Source of the DNA: Pseudoalteromonas sp. A25
GTDB lineage: Bacteria > Pseudomonadota > Gammaproteobacteria > Enterobacterales > Alteromonadaceae
DNA length: 64,000 bases
Direction: 5' to 3'
Assembly: GCF_009176705.1 (NCBI RefSeq)
Contig: NZ_AP021846.1
Location: forward strand, 714,001-778,000
The translations under genes and the position numbers were made by a program. Under the pieces are notes generated by a model, which had not been told where the DNA came from, ran no database searches, and saw only the letters and a program-made list of their open reading frames with translations. Below are positions 27,801-36,220 of this stretch, piece by piece (the stretch's first letter is position 1; every line of letters starts with the position of its first letter).

Positions 27801-28619
27801 GCGGATCATCAGGTAGGCGGCAATATCGTGTTCCCTGCAATGTTCTCTTTGCACTGGATGATAGAGCAGAGTCTTAACTTCTACCCTGGTTTCTCTTTAA
27901 GCGAAATCAATGACTTTGCCGTGCTAAAAGGCATCGTGTTTGATGGCAAACAAAGCGATGACTATGAGTGTGTTATCAAAACGGATAAGCAACAAGGTAG
28001 TAAGTTGAGTTTAAGCCTTGAAGTGACAGGCCTTAAAGATGGTAAAACATTAAAGCATTATCAAGCTAGTATCGCCTTGGTTGCAAAAGCTGAAGCCAGC
28101 AAAGAGCAGCTAGATGCGGCTAAATTGCAAGGTGAAAAGGTTCTGCCATTCCCTGTTTATCATAACGGCGAGCGCGGCTACTTATTTAGTGGTCCTTCAC
28201 TGCAAGGTATTGATTCTGTAATACAGAATGACGAAAAAGGGATGTTGGTATCTTGCCAGCTAACCAGCCAGCAAGTGGGTCATGGTCAGTTTAATGACAT
28301 CAAACAGTTCAACGGCTTTATCGCTGATATCTTTGTGCAAGTGCCTTATCTGTGGCTTCGTCATCACAAGCAAACTGTGGGTCTGCCGCTTGGCATACAG
28401 CATATTGAAAAGCACCGTGATATTAATTTTGATGAGCGCTTTTATGTGGCTGTTGACGTGGTCTCTTGTAACAAGCAAACGTTGCTATCTGATATTTCGG
28501 TATATAACGAGCGTCGCGAGTTAGCGTATCGACTTTCAGGAGTCCAGTACACACAGTTGGCGTCGATTTCTGCTTCAGAAAACGCGTTATTGAAAGGTGT
28601 GAGTGAACATGAAAGATAA
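21864..28619 (+). CDS. PfaA-like PUFA-synthase/PKS, KS-AT-ACP-KR-DH
   Basis: A 2251-residue iterative synthase. ATG 21864 is chosen for its AAGGACG site at 7 nt spacing; an in-frame TTG at 21828 has none. Domains: KS (about 30-490; Cys234 in DAACGSS, EAHGTGT, SQIGHARCAAG), AT (about 610-910; FPGQGSQ and Ser705 in GHSYGE), a Gln-rich coiled-coil-like stretch (about 985-1050), an Ala-Pro-Val linker (about 1180-1245), one ACP (Ser1304 in LGIDSIKRIE), KR (about 1670-1910; SGGAKGIT, SSVSG and Tyr1868 in QTDYSMSNE) and a hot-dog DH with HxxxGxxxxP (His1982). True PfaA proteins carry several tandem ACPs; one ACP plus KR and DH matches the zeamine and fabclavine enzymes. It should build and process the chain that becomes the polyamine. 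Possible internal ribosome sites lie at the domain joints. The stop overlaps the next gene by 11 nt. Confidence 0.92.
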   Translation: MVTKKSPTKAKAKAKPNTQSQSKTYEDEPIAIVGMASQFPDADNLYDFWSNICQKKDAMTSVDEKDNMTYWDKDAYYDPDPSKVDKTYMFKAGFIKPIAFDPIEFKIPPVLIESISTAQLFALHVAKRAIEDANLLKESSSLDRSKVGVILGGAGNGNTAFSLLARNQTPMVRSAMVSQGIPSNVVDTVVDKLNECYIGWNEDSFPGFLGNVACGRIASYFDFGGTSNMVDAACGSSHAAIKSAVNELRMGSCDAVLTGGVNLENSIFSFLCFSKTPALSKAGICRPFDEQADGMLLGDGVGLVVLKRLSDAVADGDRIYSVIKSVEASSDGKAKSVFAPRDQGQVFALERSYNRTAISPEDIELIEAHGTGTASGDETELRSLGMVFGNYDIAPQSIAVGSIKSQIGHARCAAGAASLIKVSQALHHKVLPPTINVTTPNKFFADEKNPFYISAEARPWVKKDGKKPRCAATSGFGFGGTNYHIILEEFQDEHTDAYRQSILPEVVVLSASTPAQLQQVAEQALADWRSEESAVKFREHLEQQNITVAQGDARLTMVTGDAQHAAGLLEKVLPLLSKQPEQAFEHPLGAFYRPTGLVENKNQVAALFPGQGSQYLNMARDLAIEYPEFRDSLRVADLEIRKKLGEKLSTAIYPVPVFSEEKEQALHNKLRRTEFTQPALGAISAAYYKTLCNMGLQVTRFAGHSYGELTALWAAGAMSESQLYLASVERALSMTNALKDKDEKGVMYAVEADGETVKSVLAEYKNLVVANFNSPTQTVFAGAENEAQQAAQKLTAKQLKCQQLNVDAAFHSPYIAQAQGAFSEVLKFIPFKAPKHPVYANTTAQPYSEQSTQMRETLSSQLTSSVRFVELVEQMYADGVRVFVEVGPKGVLSNLVKNILGDKPFAVVPVNPSSSAPTVAQFYKAAAQMVSLGVELKHIDKYRLRQPLPAKQSAMTILLDGGNYATPKRRAVMEKLRDTDDSLIKEFVDEQVRQEVALAQANLAQTIAQKDQALKQLQLANQDLEQQLEQKLQEVKWAANQATHFNQASSNLNQNQITRELTMSQNDTNAQFGAVAGQLQAQQQLSDVHSQFQANQQQYLNMLTSVISHQQNALSEFRNHDSFNQVLGHIDHTLSVLEKNQTLYHVNHEQYFRSQQALLGQVEPSATASVSDISSVNVNTAPVAPVAQPAPVASAPVATAPATPAPVAPVASAPVASAPVAPVAPVASAPVVETPAPAAPVAEVAEAPALDSGAMDLEQRSYFESLDIDKICGLLVEIVSDKTGYPTDMIDPDMDLESDLGIDSIKRIEIFAALFERLWGKDSDDGMDEDNLDGDVNFDALNTIRRIAEFAHNSIQEVLNAIDGGALDAAPAAEAKPAVKQEAKEEVYVADADVKKKTQQIGFFVSTDTQEGAVKKSQLQSKSAASPSSVGRYVAKVEAIAHPDRIEVLPQQNHQWLVLANTKKSLTLFDDTFKQHQQNMVGVLVGTKKTNTTSDFYLTQCTEEAVNALVEQVESKTKRKIAGVLYVADAVKQESLDSLYDPAQVFSLKALFMLAKVLQPKLQAESAKVPAYFFTVGLNDGQFGTSEEGKSGTLNSALSGLTKSLNYEWSSVYCRHLDLQASLNKKAMNEAFTKELADSDRTLSHVGVSKAQRAVLVLERDEVTQQTATPVLNEQSVLLVSGGAKGITAGCVIELAKRYRCSFALLGRSELKALPQWAQGANDDAQLKKQAIAHLKAQSEPMTPAKVDALIRSTKGTQEIQETLDALAKIGAPARYYAADVQSQEALGQVIESAEKELGAITGVIHGAGNLADKKIERKTLEDFALVFDTKILGLQNILSLLDKSKLETVLLFSSVSGFFGNAGQTDYSMSNEVLSRAADMIKRQYPNCLVRSINWGPWDGGMVNDVLKKAYESRNLVLIDKPTGFAACVSELDAPQQSATQVIIGGRAYHADKKPVSVKYSEPQKVTRTLLASATPGLADHQVGGNIVFPAMFSLHWMIEQSLNFYPGFSLSEINDFAVLKGIVFDGKQSDDYECVIKTDKQQGSKLSLSLEVTGLKDGKTLKHYQASIALVAKAEASKEQLDAAKLQGEKVLPFPVYHNGERGYLFSGPSLQGIDSVIQNDEKGMLVSCQLTSQQVGHGQFNDIKQFNGFIADIFVQVPYLWLRHHKQTVGLPLGIQHIEKHRDINFDERFYVAVDVVSCNKQTLLSDISVYNERRELAYRLSGVQYTQLASISASENALLKGVSEHER
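25037..25052 (+). promoter_or_regulatory. Internal in-frame ribosome binding site and ATG at the AT/ACP joint
   Basis: AAGGGA (25037-25042) is followed at 7 nt by an in-frame ATG (25050, residue 1063) reading MSQNDTNAQ, where the coiled-coil-like segment ends. It could allow a separate ACP-KR-DH protein of about 1190 residues, or be a relic of a gene fusion. A second strong Shine-Dalgarno-like string, AGGAGGG at 26092-26098, lies at the ACP/KR joint but has no usable in-frame start codon. Confidence 0.4.
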
Positions 28620-31600
28620 AATAGCGATTGTCGGCTTAGGGTGTGTTTTCCCTGAAGCTGACAACCCAGAGCAACTCTGGAAAGTCTTTGAACAGGGAAC
28701 GGACGTAACGAGTGAGATCTGTGAGCAAGAGCTCGGGGTATCTCCCTCTCTTTACAAGCACCCAGAAAAAGGCACGATTGATAAGATTGGTTATAGCAAA
28801 AATGGCTATGTAAGAAAGTCAGATCTTGAACTGAACGGGTTTCGCGTTGCTCAGCAAACTTTGCAGCAGTTTGACAAGGTGTTTCAATGGACTTTGCACG
28901 CAGCCGCCGCTGCACTAAAAGATGCAGGCAGCAGCGATGTTGAAGAGCTGTTGTCTCGCACCGGCTTGGTTCTTGGCAACATCAATATGCCAACCCATGC
29001 AGCGAAGCAATTGGTCAGTGGTATGTACCATGAGATTTTGACACCGCATATTCAAACGCTGATTGGTCGTGAAGACTTTGCGTTTAGTAAGTATTGGCAA
29101 GGTCATGACTGGTCTTTTGATAACTTATTGATTGGTAGCCACAATGCTGTTGTAACCGCACAAGCGTTGGGTCTGCAGGGCCCAACGTACACCATTGATG
29201 GTGCATGCTCTTCGGGGATTTATTCTATTAGCCTTGCTTGTAAACACTTACAAGCAGGTGAAGCGGATATCATGCTAGCTGGTGCGACGTGTCAAGCAGA
29301 CCATATTTATATCAACCATGGTTTTAACGTACTCAAAGCGTTTCCTGATAGGGGGGAAGAATCTTTGCCCTTTGACAAACGCTCAGGTGGGTTGAAAGCG
29401 GGCGAAGGTGTGGGGGTGTTAGCGCTCAAACGTTACAGCGATGCCAAAGCCAGTGGTGACAAAATTTATGGTGTGATTGACGCCATCGGTCTGTCTAACG
29501 ATGCCGGTGCGAAACACATGTTGGTGCCGGATAGTAAGGGCCAGCAATTAGCCTTGTCGCGCGCTTATGAGCAAGCGAGCCGTTATCCTGATTATGTTGA
29601 GTGTCATGCCACGGGAACCCCTGTTGGTGACAAAGTAGAGCTTAACTCTATCGCCAGCTTCTTCGGTGCCGAACGTTTACCAAAAATTGGTGCTAACAAG
29701 CAAAACTTTGGTCATGCACTTACTGCGTCTAGTATGATCAGCATCTTTAAGGTGCTGCTAGCTATGCAGCATGACAAAGTACCCGCTACCCAAAAAGTCG
29801 AAGATTTTGTGGGCAGCGAATCCGGCATATTAACCATTAATTCGGTTGTTCGCTCTGCCATCAAATGGCCTGCTCAAGGCAAAGGCAAAGTGGCGGGGGT
29901 TAACGCCTTTGGTTTTGGTGGTGTAAATGGTCACTTAGTGATCTGCTCTGAAGATGCCATTAAAACGGTGACTGAAGAAGTGCCAGAAAAATCACCAAGC
30001 AGTTTAGCGATAGTTGGCTTAAGCGCTTGTTTACCTAAGGTCAAAGAACTCGTTGAACTTGACGCCTTAATTGAGCAAAGCGCAGACAACTTCAGTGAGT
30101 TGCCTTTAAAGCGTTGGTCGGGTATTGAACAATGTAAATCGTTGTTAGAAAAGTACAATCTAAATGAAATTCCGACAGGCGCATTTTTAGATAACTTTAT
30201 CTTTGACTGTCAGCGTTACAAAATCCCACCTAATGTGGCCGGCTTACACTTACTTTCTCACTTATCGCTTATGCCGCTTGCTGAAGCTGCATTTTTAGAT
30301 GCGGGTTTTGAGCGTGATGGCCAAGTGCGCAACATAGCGGTGATAGTAGCCGGTGATGATGATGTGAATAGCTTACGTTATCAAGCTAGAACCGAAATGG
30401 CTTGGCAACTCAAAGACAGTCTTGCCAAAGCAAATATTGAACTGACAGATGAAGAGCTAAAACGTTTAGAGACAATTACAAAAGATGCCTTGTTCCCAGA
30501 GCCGACCGTAGAGGGGGTAACGGGAGGGATCGGTAATATCGTATCTAGCCGTATCTCAGCACTTTTAAAACTCAATGGCCCTGCGTTTACCTTGCAGTCT
30601 CATGAAAACTCAATTGCCAAAGCCATAGATGTAGCGCGATTGCTGCTTGATGCCGGACAGGTTGATGCGGTGATCGTCGGTGGAGGTAGCTTCGGTGGCA
30701 GCGCAGAAGGCGTTATGTTCGCTCATCAGCGCTCACCGATAAATAGCGCTGAACCAGGCAAGCCATTACTTGAAAGTAAAGGTTGGAAACTGGGTGAAGG
30801 TGGCGGAGTTGTGGTACTTAAACCAAGCGATACGGTAACTGATAAAGACCGTGTTTATGCCACGATAGAAGCTTTGAGTTTTGTGCAATCGGTTGACAAT
30901 GGGACAACGTTTGTACCTGACTCAGCAAGCATTGCGAAAGCGGCTAATATGGCTCTGACAAAAGCAGGTGTTGATGTTGAGCAAATTGGGCTTTTAGAAG
31001 TTCATGCCAGTGGCATTGATGCTGAAGATGAAGCCGAAAAGCAAGGATTGTTATCGGTTTATGGCGATGTACGCAAGCCTGTTACGGTGTCTAACATCAA
31101 GCAACATGTTGGTCATTTGCACGGTGCATCTTATATCACTAGTTTGATTGGCACAGCGCTTAACTTGTACCGCAGGCGTTTGCCGGCAGTGCCGCAACTG
31201 TCGCAACAGCAGTCTATATCTGTGCAGCAACAGGGGTTAGTGCTTCGTCATGAAAATCACATTAGCGATGAGCTGTGTTATGCGGCTATCAGTGGTATGG
31301 GCTTAGACAGAACATATAGCCATATGGTTTTAAAAGCCGCTGATAAGTATGAAGAAAAAGGCTTAACGAGCTTATTTGCTAACTTATCAGATGAAAAGCC
31401 CAAAGGACTGTTTAAGACAATCTGGGTTGCTGGAGAAAACACCATTGCCGAAACACTGGTAAATGACAGAACGATGGCCCAGTTTGCGCCATGCCGTGAA
31501 CGTTTTGCCCCGCTTGAGAGCAGTGTAGTTGAAGCGCCGAAAAACGATGTGCAAAGTAGTGTTGCAGCGCAAACGGTCAGTGCGCCAGCAATACCAGTTG

Positions 31601-33231
31601 CACATAATGATGAGCAATTAACTCAGCCTGTGCCAGTTGTGGAAGCTGTTCATGAGTCAGCTCAAGAAAGCACTCAACAGGGTACTCAAGAGGGTACTCA
31701 AGAGGTTCCTCAAGTGCATAATGTGGCGGGTTCTACTTCGTTACCTAGCACAGCACAGCACAAAGTGTTATCTCAGCTTGCCCAAAATGCCAAAACCCAC
31801 AGTGCGTTTTTACAAGCAATGCGTGCAAGCTATGCGGCAACGGCGACATTATTGGCCTCAGACCTTGATGCGCAGCAGCCTGAAGACATCGTGCCTACAG
31901 CAAACAGTACCAGCCGTGCTAAATCGGTATTACTTGACCCGCGCTACGGGCGTTTAGCACCAGAAGTGAAAAACATTCCGGTATCGCCTCGTTCAAATGG
32001 TGCAATGTTCAACGAACAGCAATTACATGAGATCACAGATGGCTTAATTGCCAATGTTTTGGGGCCTGATTATGCCGCCGCAGATCAGTACCCTGTGCGT
32101 ACGCGTATGCCGTCATGGCCGTACATGTTTGTCTCTCGTATTTTGTCGTGCAGCGCTGAGCGTGGTCAGTTAAAACCGTGTGAAGTACATTGGGAATACG
32201 ACATCTCGCCAGATGACTGGTACGTGGTAAAAGGGCAGGTACCATCGTTTGTATCTTTAGAGTCGTCACATGCCATGATTGTGGCATTCACACTCATTGG
32301 TTGCGACGAAATGTTCCAAGGGCAGCATTCTTATCGCGCAGTGAACAGCGAAACTACCGTCTACGGCGAGTTCCCTAAACCGGGTGAAATACTCCGTGGT
32401 GTGGTTCGGATCACGTCATTTAAGAAGATGGGCAACAACGTATTGATTGATTATGAGTACGACTGTTTTGCCAAAGCGCCAAATGGTACAGAGCGTCATT
32501 GTTTTACGCTCGTTGCGGCATCAGGGTTCTTCTATCGTGAAGACTTGCAAAAGCAAAGTGGCAAGAGCATGAACAACAAAGGTGTGTTCTTTACAGCTAA
32601 GCCGCAACACAACCCAATTGATGTAACCAAACTAAGTCAGCAGCAAAGCTTTGATAGCACGCAAATTGCGGCGCTAAACTCGGGCCTATTATCGCAGTGT
32701 TTTGGTGATGGGTATGCTGATAACAGCGCGCTTGCACTGTACGGACCATGCCATCGGATGCTTGATAGAGTATCGCAGTTTGAGCCTTGTGGTGGTGCTT
32801 GGCAGTTAGGTCAAATGCTTGGTGAAGTTGATATTTCAACAGATCACTGGGTGTTTAATGCGCACTTTAAAAATGACCCCTGCGTGCCAGGTACCTTTAC
32901 GGTTGAAGGGTGTCAGCAGCTGTTCTCTTTCTACATGTACTACTTAAAGTTACCGCAATTACCGGGGGTTAAGTTAGTCACTAAATCTGGGCATGCCTCA
33001 TCGGCTAAGTTCCGTGGTGAAGTGAAGTACCAAGACGAAACTCTGTTCTACCGTATGACCATCAAAGATATCAGTGTAACTGAGCTGTCTGCCAGTCAAG
33101 CTCGCTTAGAGATCACTGCGGTTATTGAGGTGTTGTATGAAGAACGTGTGATTGGCTTATGTGACGACATGTATGTGTGTTACGAGGGCGACTTGCAGTC
33201 GATATTAACTATGAGAGCGCAAACGGTATGA
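28609..33231 (+). CDS. PfaC-like PUFA-synthase subunit, KS-CLF-DH-DH
   Basis: A 1540-residue protein. ATG 28609 is used; the frame opens at GTG 28603. The first KS has Cys200 in DGACSSG, ECHATGT and KQNFGH. A second KS-like domain starts near 465 (SLAIVGLSACLP); its active-site Cys is replaced within QSHENS (about 661), as in chain-length factors. A Gln/Glu/Thr-rich linker (about 1000-1060, with a GTQE repeat) leads to two FabA-like hot-dog domains. The first, near 1204, reads WYVVKGQVPSFV and lacks the catalytic His. The second has His1419 in NAHFKNDPCVPG and looks active. PfaC of EPA/DHA synthases and the second protein of the zeamine-type set share this order. It should partner the KS-AT-ACP-KR-DH protein in chain length and double-bond chemistry. 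Gene overlaps: 11 nt upstream and ATGA downstream. Confidence 0.91.
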   Translation: MKDKIAIVGLGCVFPEADNPEQLWKVFEQGTDVTSEICEQELGVSPSLYKHPEKGTIDKIGYSKNGYVRKSDLELNGFRVAQQTLQQFDKVFQWTLHAAAAALKDAGSSDVEELLSRTGLVLGNINMPTHAAKQLVSGMYHEILTPHIQTLIGREDFAFSKYWQGHDWSFDNLLIGSHNAVVTAQALGLQGPTYTIDGACSSGIYSISLACKHLQAGEADIMLAGATCQADHIYINHGFNVLKAFPDRGEESLPFDKRSGGLKAGEGVGVLALKRYSDAKASGDKIYGVIDAIGLSNDAGAKHMLVPDSKGQQLALSRAYEQASRYPDYVECHATGTPVGDKVELNSIASFFGAERLPKIGANKQNFGHALTASSMISIFKVLLAMQHDKVPATQKVEDFVGSESGILTINSVVRSAIKWPAQGKGKVAGVNAFGFGGVNGHLVICSEDAIKTVTEEVPEKSPSSLAIVGLSACLPKVKELVELDALIEQSADNFSELPLKRWSGIEQCKSLLEKYNLNEIPTGAFLDNFIFDCQRYKIPPNVAGLHLLSHLSLMPLAEAAFLDAGFERDGQVRNIAVIVAGDDDVNSLRYQARTEMAWQLKDSLAKANIELTDEELKRLETITKDALFPEPTVEGVTGGIGNIVSSRISALLKLNGPAFTLQSHENSIAKAIDVARLLLDAGQVDAVIVGGGSFGGSAEGVMFAHQRSPINSAEPGKPLLESKGWKLGEGGGVVVLKPSDTVTDKDRVYATIEALSFVQSVDNGTTFVPDSASIAKAANMALTKAGVDVEQIGLLEVHASGIDAEDEAEKQGLLSVYGDVRKPVTVSNIKQHVGHLHGASYITSLIGTALNLYRRRLPAVPQLSQQQSISVQQQGLVLRHENHISDELCYAAISGMGLDRTYSHMVLKAADKYEEKGLTSLFANLSDEKPKGLFKTIWVAGENTIAETLVNDRTMAQFAPCRERFAPLESSVVEAPKNDVQSSVAAQTVSAPAIPVAHNDEQLTQPVPVVEAVHESAQESTQQGTQEGTQEVPQVHNVAGSTSLPSTAQHKVLSQLAQNAKTHSAFLQAMRASYAATATLLASDLDAQQPEDIVPTANSTSRAKSVLLDPRYGRLAPEVKNIPVSPRSNGAMFNEQQLHEITDGLIANVLGPDYAAADQYPVRTRMPSWPYMFVSRILSCSAERGQLKPCEVHWEYDISPDDWYVVKGQVPSFVSLESSHAMIVAFTLIGCDEMFQGQHSYRAVNSETTVYGEFPKPGEILRGVVRITSFKKMGNNVLIDYEYDCFAKAPNGTERHCFTLVAASGFFYREDLQKQSGKSMNNKGVFFTAKPQHNPIDVTKLSQQQSFDSTQIAALNSGLLSQCFGDGYADNSALALYGPCHRMLDRVSQFEPCGGAWQLGQMLGEVDISTDHWVFNAHFKNDPCVPGTFTVEGCQQLFSFYMYYLKLPQLPGVKLVTKSGHASSAKFRGEVKYQDETLFYRMTIKDISVTELSASQARLEITAVIEVLYEERVIGLCDDMYVCYEGDLQSILTMRAQTV

Positions 33232-36215
33232 CGATGTTAACGCAAATCAAAGACAACTTGGCCACATTAGACTTGCCTTTGGCAGTGTGGTCAAAACAGT
33301 CAACACGCACGCTGATGCCCCTAAACCAGTTGGTGGGCGATCAGATCTCAATTAACGAAGTGGCAGGCACCATTCCTGCTGTTACACCTAACACCCTAGG
33401 TAGTGAAGCATTTAGAAAAGCTTATGGCTTAAAGTACGCTTACATGGGTGGGGCGATGGCCAATGGTATCCACTCAGCACGCATGGTTGCCGCGTTTGCC
33501 AATGCCGGCATGTTAGGTTCATTTGGCGCTGGTGGTTTAACACTTGATCGCATCGCGCAAAGCATTAGTGACATAAAGCAAGCGATAGGGGATAAAACCT
33601 TTGCAATGAACATGCTGCATAACCCCGCAGACCCTGAATGGGAAATGCGGGTCGTACAGCTATGTTTAGACAACGGTGTAAAAGTAGTAGAAGCCGCCGC
33701 TTATATTAACTTAACACCCGCATTGGTTTATTTCCGCTTGAAGGGCGTACAGCTCATTAATGGTCAAGTTGTACCTGCGCAACGCGTTATCGCGAAAATT
33801 TCTCGCCCAGAAGTGGCAAGCAAATTCTTAGCGCCTGCGCCAGATAAGATAGTTGCTAAGTTGGTGGCCAGTGGCCATTTAACAGAAACTGAAGCCAAGC
33901 TTGGTGAGCAGTTAGCAATGGCTGACGATATTACCGTTGAAGCTGACTCGGGTGGTCACACCGATCACGGCTCATTGACTTGTATCTTCCCACAGATGCT
34001 GCGCTTAGCGACTCGTTTGCACAAGCAATATGGTTATCAGCATGTTGTACGTGTCGGTGCTGCGGGTGGTATTGGTTGCCCTGAAGCTGTGGCTGCGGCT
34101 TATGCGATGGGCGCCGCCTACGTGGTGACAGGGTCAATCAACCAAGCGTGTATTGAGTCGGGAACGTCTGATCAAGTACGCGAAATGCTCACCGGGGCTA
34201 CGATAGCGGATGTTGTGTCGTCACCTTCTGCTGATATGTTTGAGTTGGGCGCGCAAGTACAAACTTTGAAAAAAGGCACTATGTATGGTGTGCGTTCGCA
34301 AAAGTTATATCAAATCTATAAGCGTTATGACTCATTAGAGCAAATTCCAGAAGCCGAGCAACAGCAGCTTGAAAAACAAATGTTCCACAAGCCGTTGGCG
34401 CAAATTTGGGATGACACCAAAGCCTTTTTTGCGAGTCGTAACCTGCAGCGCATAGCTGATTCTGCAGAGCAAGATCCTAAGCGCAAGATGGCCTTGGTAT
34501 TTCAATGGTATTTAGGTCAGTCATCTAAGTGGGCAATTACCGGTGATGCGCAGCGTCGCATCGATTACCAAATTTGGTGTGGACCAGCGATGGGGTCGAA
34601 TAATGATTGGTTACAAGACACTCATTTGCAGGGCGCACCATCACGTACAGTTGAGAGCGTAGCAAACTATCTACTTAACTGCGCCGCATATTTAACTCGT
34701 GTAAATATTGCAAAAACACTTTCCGTTTCTGGTATCGAACAGTGCCAAGATGGAACCTTCCCCATCCGATTACAGCAGTTTAGTGAATTTACTGATGCGC
34801 AGTCGCAAAAGGAAGAAATTAAGAAAGATTCTATTCAAGGAGAACAAAAGAAAATGAACACAGTAGTAAATCAAAAATTAGATCTGACCGAATCAAAAGA
34901 GTACTTCAAAAAACTATGGGAAGTACTTCCAGGTGGCGCACACTATAACTTCGCAGATCCAGAAAGAGCCTTAATTGTACCTTTTGTTAAAGGTAAAGGC
35001 TCTCGCGTTTGGGATATGGATGGCAATGAACACCTTGATTTATTCTGTAAATTTGGTGCTTTGTTTGTTGGCCACAACAACGAACAATACAACCAAATCT
35101 TAATCGAAAACATGCAGAAATTAACGTCTGTAGATACCTTCGACCTTGAGTATGAAGTGTGTCAAAAGTTAATTGATAATGTGCCTTCTGCGGAGCGTGT
35201 TCGTTTTAGCTTAAGTGGTACAGAAGCGGTACAAAATGCAATTCGATTAGCTCGTGGTTATACGGGCAAACCACGCTTTATCCGCTTCCATGGTCACTAC
35301 AATGGTAATGCAGATAACGTAGTTGGGGGCCGTTTTAACCCAGAAACTGCAGACTTCCCAGTGCCTGAAATGTTCAAAGGTGACATGCTAGACACTCTAG
35401 GTCGTTTCCCTAACACATTACAAGACCAAACATTTATGTTGCCTTGGAATGAGCCAGAAATCTTAGAGCAGACATTAGAGAAATACGGTCATGAGATTGC
35501 TGCGGTACTAATGGAACCTATCTGTATGAACGGCGGCGGTATTTTGCCAAAAGATGGTTATCTTGAGCGTGCAAAAGCGGCGTGTGAGAAGCACAATGTG
35601 GTACTGATTTTTGATGAAGTAATCACCGGTGTACGTTTTGGTCTAGGTGGTGCACAAAAATTACTAGGTGTTACGCCGCACATCACGACTTTAGGTAAAG
35701 CACTAGGTGGTGGCGCAGTACCAATTTCGGCAATTGTAGGCCGTAAAGACATCATGGATTACTACACCAAAGGTAAGATCATTCATGCGGGTACTTTCAA
35801 CGGGTATCCTATGGGTCTGGCTGCTATCAAAGCAACATTTGACCTAATTGAGAATGAGCCAGGTTGTTATGACCGCATGGGTGGTTTGATGTCGCAAATG
35901 GCTGATATCTTTGTTAAGGCTGCACACGCTGCAGACATGCCATTGGTACTACAAGGTATGCCGACAGGGATGGTGTTCCACTCTCAGAATGAGTTAGTAG
36001 ACCGCTCTGAAGGTTACACAGCAAAAGTGAAGATGTGTGACATCATCATTCGTGAGATCAGCAAGCGTTACGGCATTCAGTTCTCGCCACTATCACGTAT
36101 GTACTCAAACTTAATGCTTAACCAAGACGATGTCTCGTTCTTCGAAGAGCGTATTTATCCTGCAATGGTTAACGCAAAACAAATCATTGATATCACATTC
36201 CCTAAAGGACTTTGA
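33228..36215 (+). CDS. PfaD-like enoyl reductase fused to class III (PLP) aminotransferase
   Basis: ATG 33228 overlaps the upstream TGA (ATGA) and gives 995 residues. Residues 1-540 are a PfaD/2-nitropropane-dioxygenase-type flavoprotein: EADSGGHTDHGS, VRVGAAGGIGCPEAV and the trailing WCGPAMGSNNDW are typical of PfaD. From about 543 a glutamate-1-semialdehyde-mutase-like aminotransferase begins (LPGGAHYNF, SGTEAVQNAIRLARGYTG, FDEVITGVRFG), with the PLP lysine Lys824 in LGKALGGG. The fold type is that of HemL, but HemL itself lies at 61374-62654, so this is a pathway enzyme. In zeamine and fabclavine loci the transaminase places amines on the growing chain, and the reductase saturates enoyl groups; both roles are inferred here. 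The joint carries a strong ribosome site and in-frame ATG, so a free 453-residue aminotransferase may also be made. Confidence 0.92.
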   Translation: MTMLTQIKDNLATLDLPLAVWSKQSTRTLMPLNQLVGDQISINEVAGTIPAVTPNTLGSEAFRKAYGLKYAYMGGAMANGIHSARMVAAFANAGMLGSFGAGGLTLDRIAQSISDIKQAIGDKTFAMNMLHNPADPEWEMRVVQLCLDNGVKVVEAAAYINLTPALVYFRLKGVQLINGQVVPAQRVIAKISRPEVASKFLAPAPDKIVAKLVASGHLTETEAKLGEQLAMADDITVEADSGGHTDHGSLTCIFPQMLRLATRLHKQYGYQHVVRVGAAGGIGCPEAVAAAYAMGAAYVVTGSINQACIESGTSDQVREMLTGATIADVVSSPSADMFELGAQVQTLKKGTMYGVRSQKLYQIYKRYDSLEQIPEAEQQQLEKQMFHKPLAQIWDDTKAFFASRNLQRIADSAEQDPKRKMALVFQWYLGQSSKWAITGDAQRRIDYQIWCGPAMGSNNDWLQDTHLQGAPSRTVESVANYLLNCAAYLTRVNIAKTLSVSGIEQCQDGTFPIRLQQFSEFTDAQSQKEEIKKDSIQGEQKKMNTVVNQKLDLTESKEYFKKLWEVLPGGAHYNFADPERALIVPFVKGKGSRVWDMDGNEHLDLFCKFGALFVGHNNEQYNQILIENMQKLTSVDTFDLEYEVCQKLIDNVPSAERVRFSLSGTEAVQNAIRLARGYTGKPRFIRFHGHYNGNADNVVGGRFNPETADFPVPEMFKGDMLDTLGRFPNTLQDQTFMLPWNEPEILEQTLEKYGHEIAAVLMEPICMNGGGILPKDGYLERAKAACEKHNVVLIFDEVITGVRFGLGGAQKLLGVTPHITTLGKALGGGAVPISAIVGRKDIMDYYTKGKIIHAGTFNGYPMGLAAIKATFDLIENEPGCYDRMGGLMSQMADIFVKAAHAADMPLVLQGMPTGMVFHSQNELVDRSEGYTAKVKMCDIIIREISKRYGIQFSPLSRMYSNLMLNQDDVSFFEERIYPAMVNAKQIIDITFPKGL
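34837..34856 (+). promoter_or_regulatory. Internal in-frame ribosome binding site and ATG at the PfaD/aminotransferase joint
   Basis: CAAGGAG (34837-34843) lies 10 nt before an in-frame ATG (34854, residue 543), followed by MNTVVNQKLDL, which looks like a natural aminotransferase N-terminus. The preceding linker is hydrophilic and Lys/Glu-rich. Use of this start would give a 453-residue protein, a normal length for class III aminotransferases. Confidence 0.5.
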
Positions 36216-36220
36216 TAAGC

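Noticed and set aside
28442..28915. 157-residue antisense open frame at the PfaA-like/PfaC-like gene joint
   Set aside because: Lies opposite two strongly supported genes, with no recognisable domain.
21864..36215. A true EPA/DHA (pfaA-E) synthase cluster
   Set aside because: Single ACP instead of tandem ACPs, KR-DH fused in the first protein, aminotransferase fused to PfaD, no pfaB or pfaE; NRPS and thioester reductase present.
34854..36215. The aminotransferase domain as hemL
   Set aside because: The real hemL is at 61374-62654; this domain is fused to PfaD in a biosynthetic operon.
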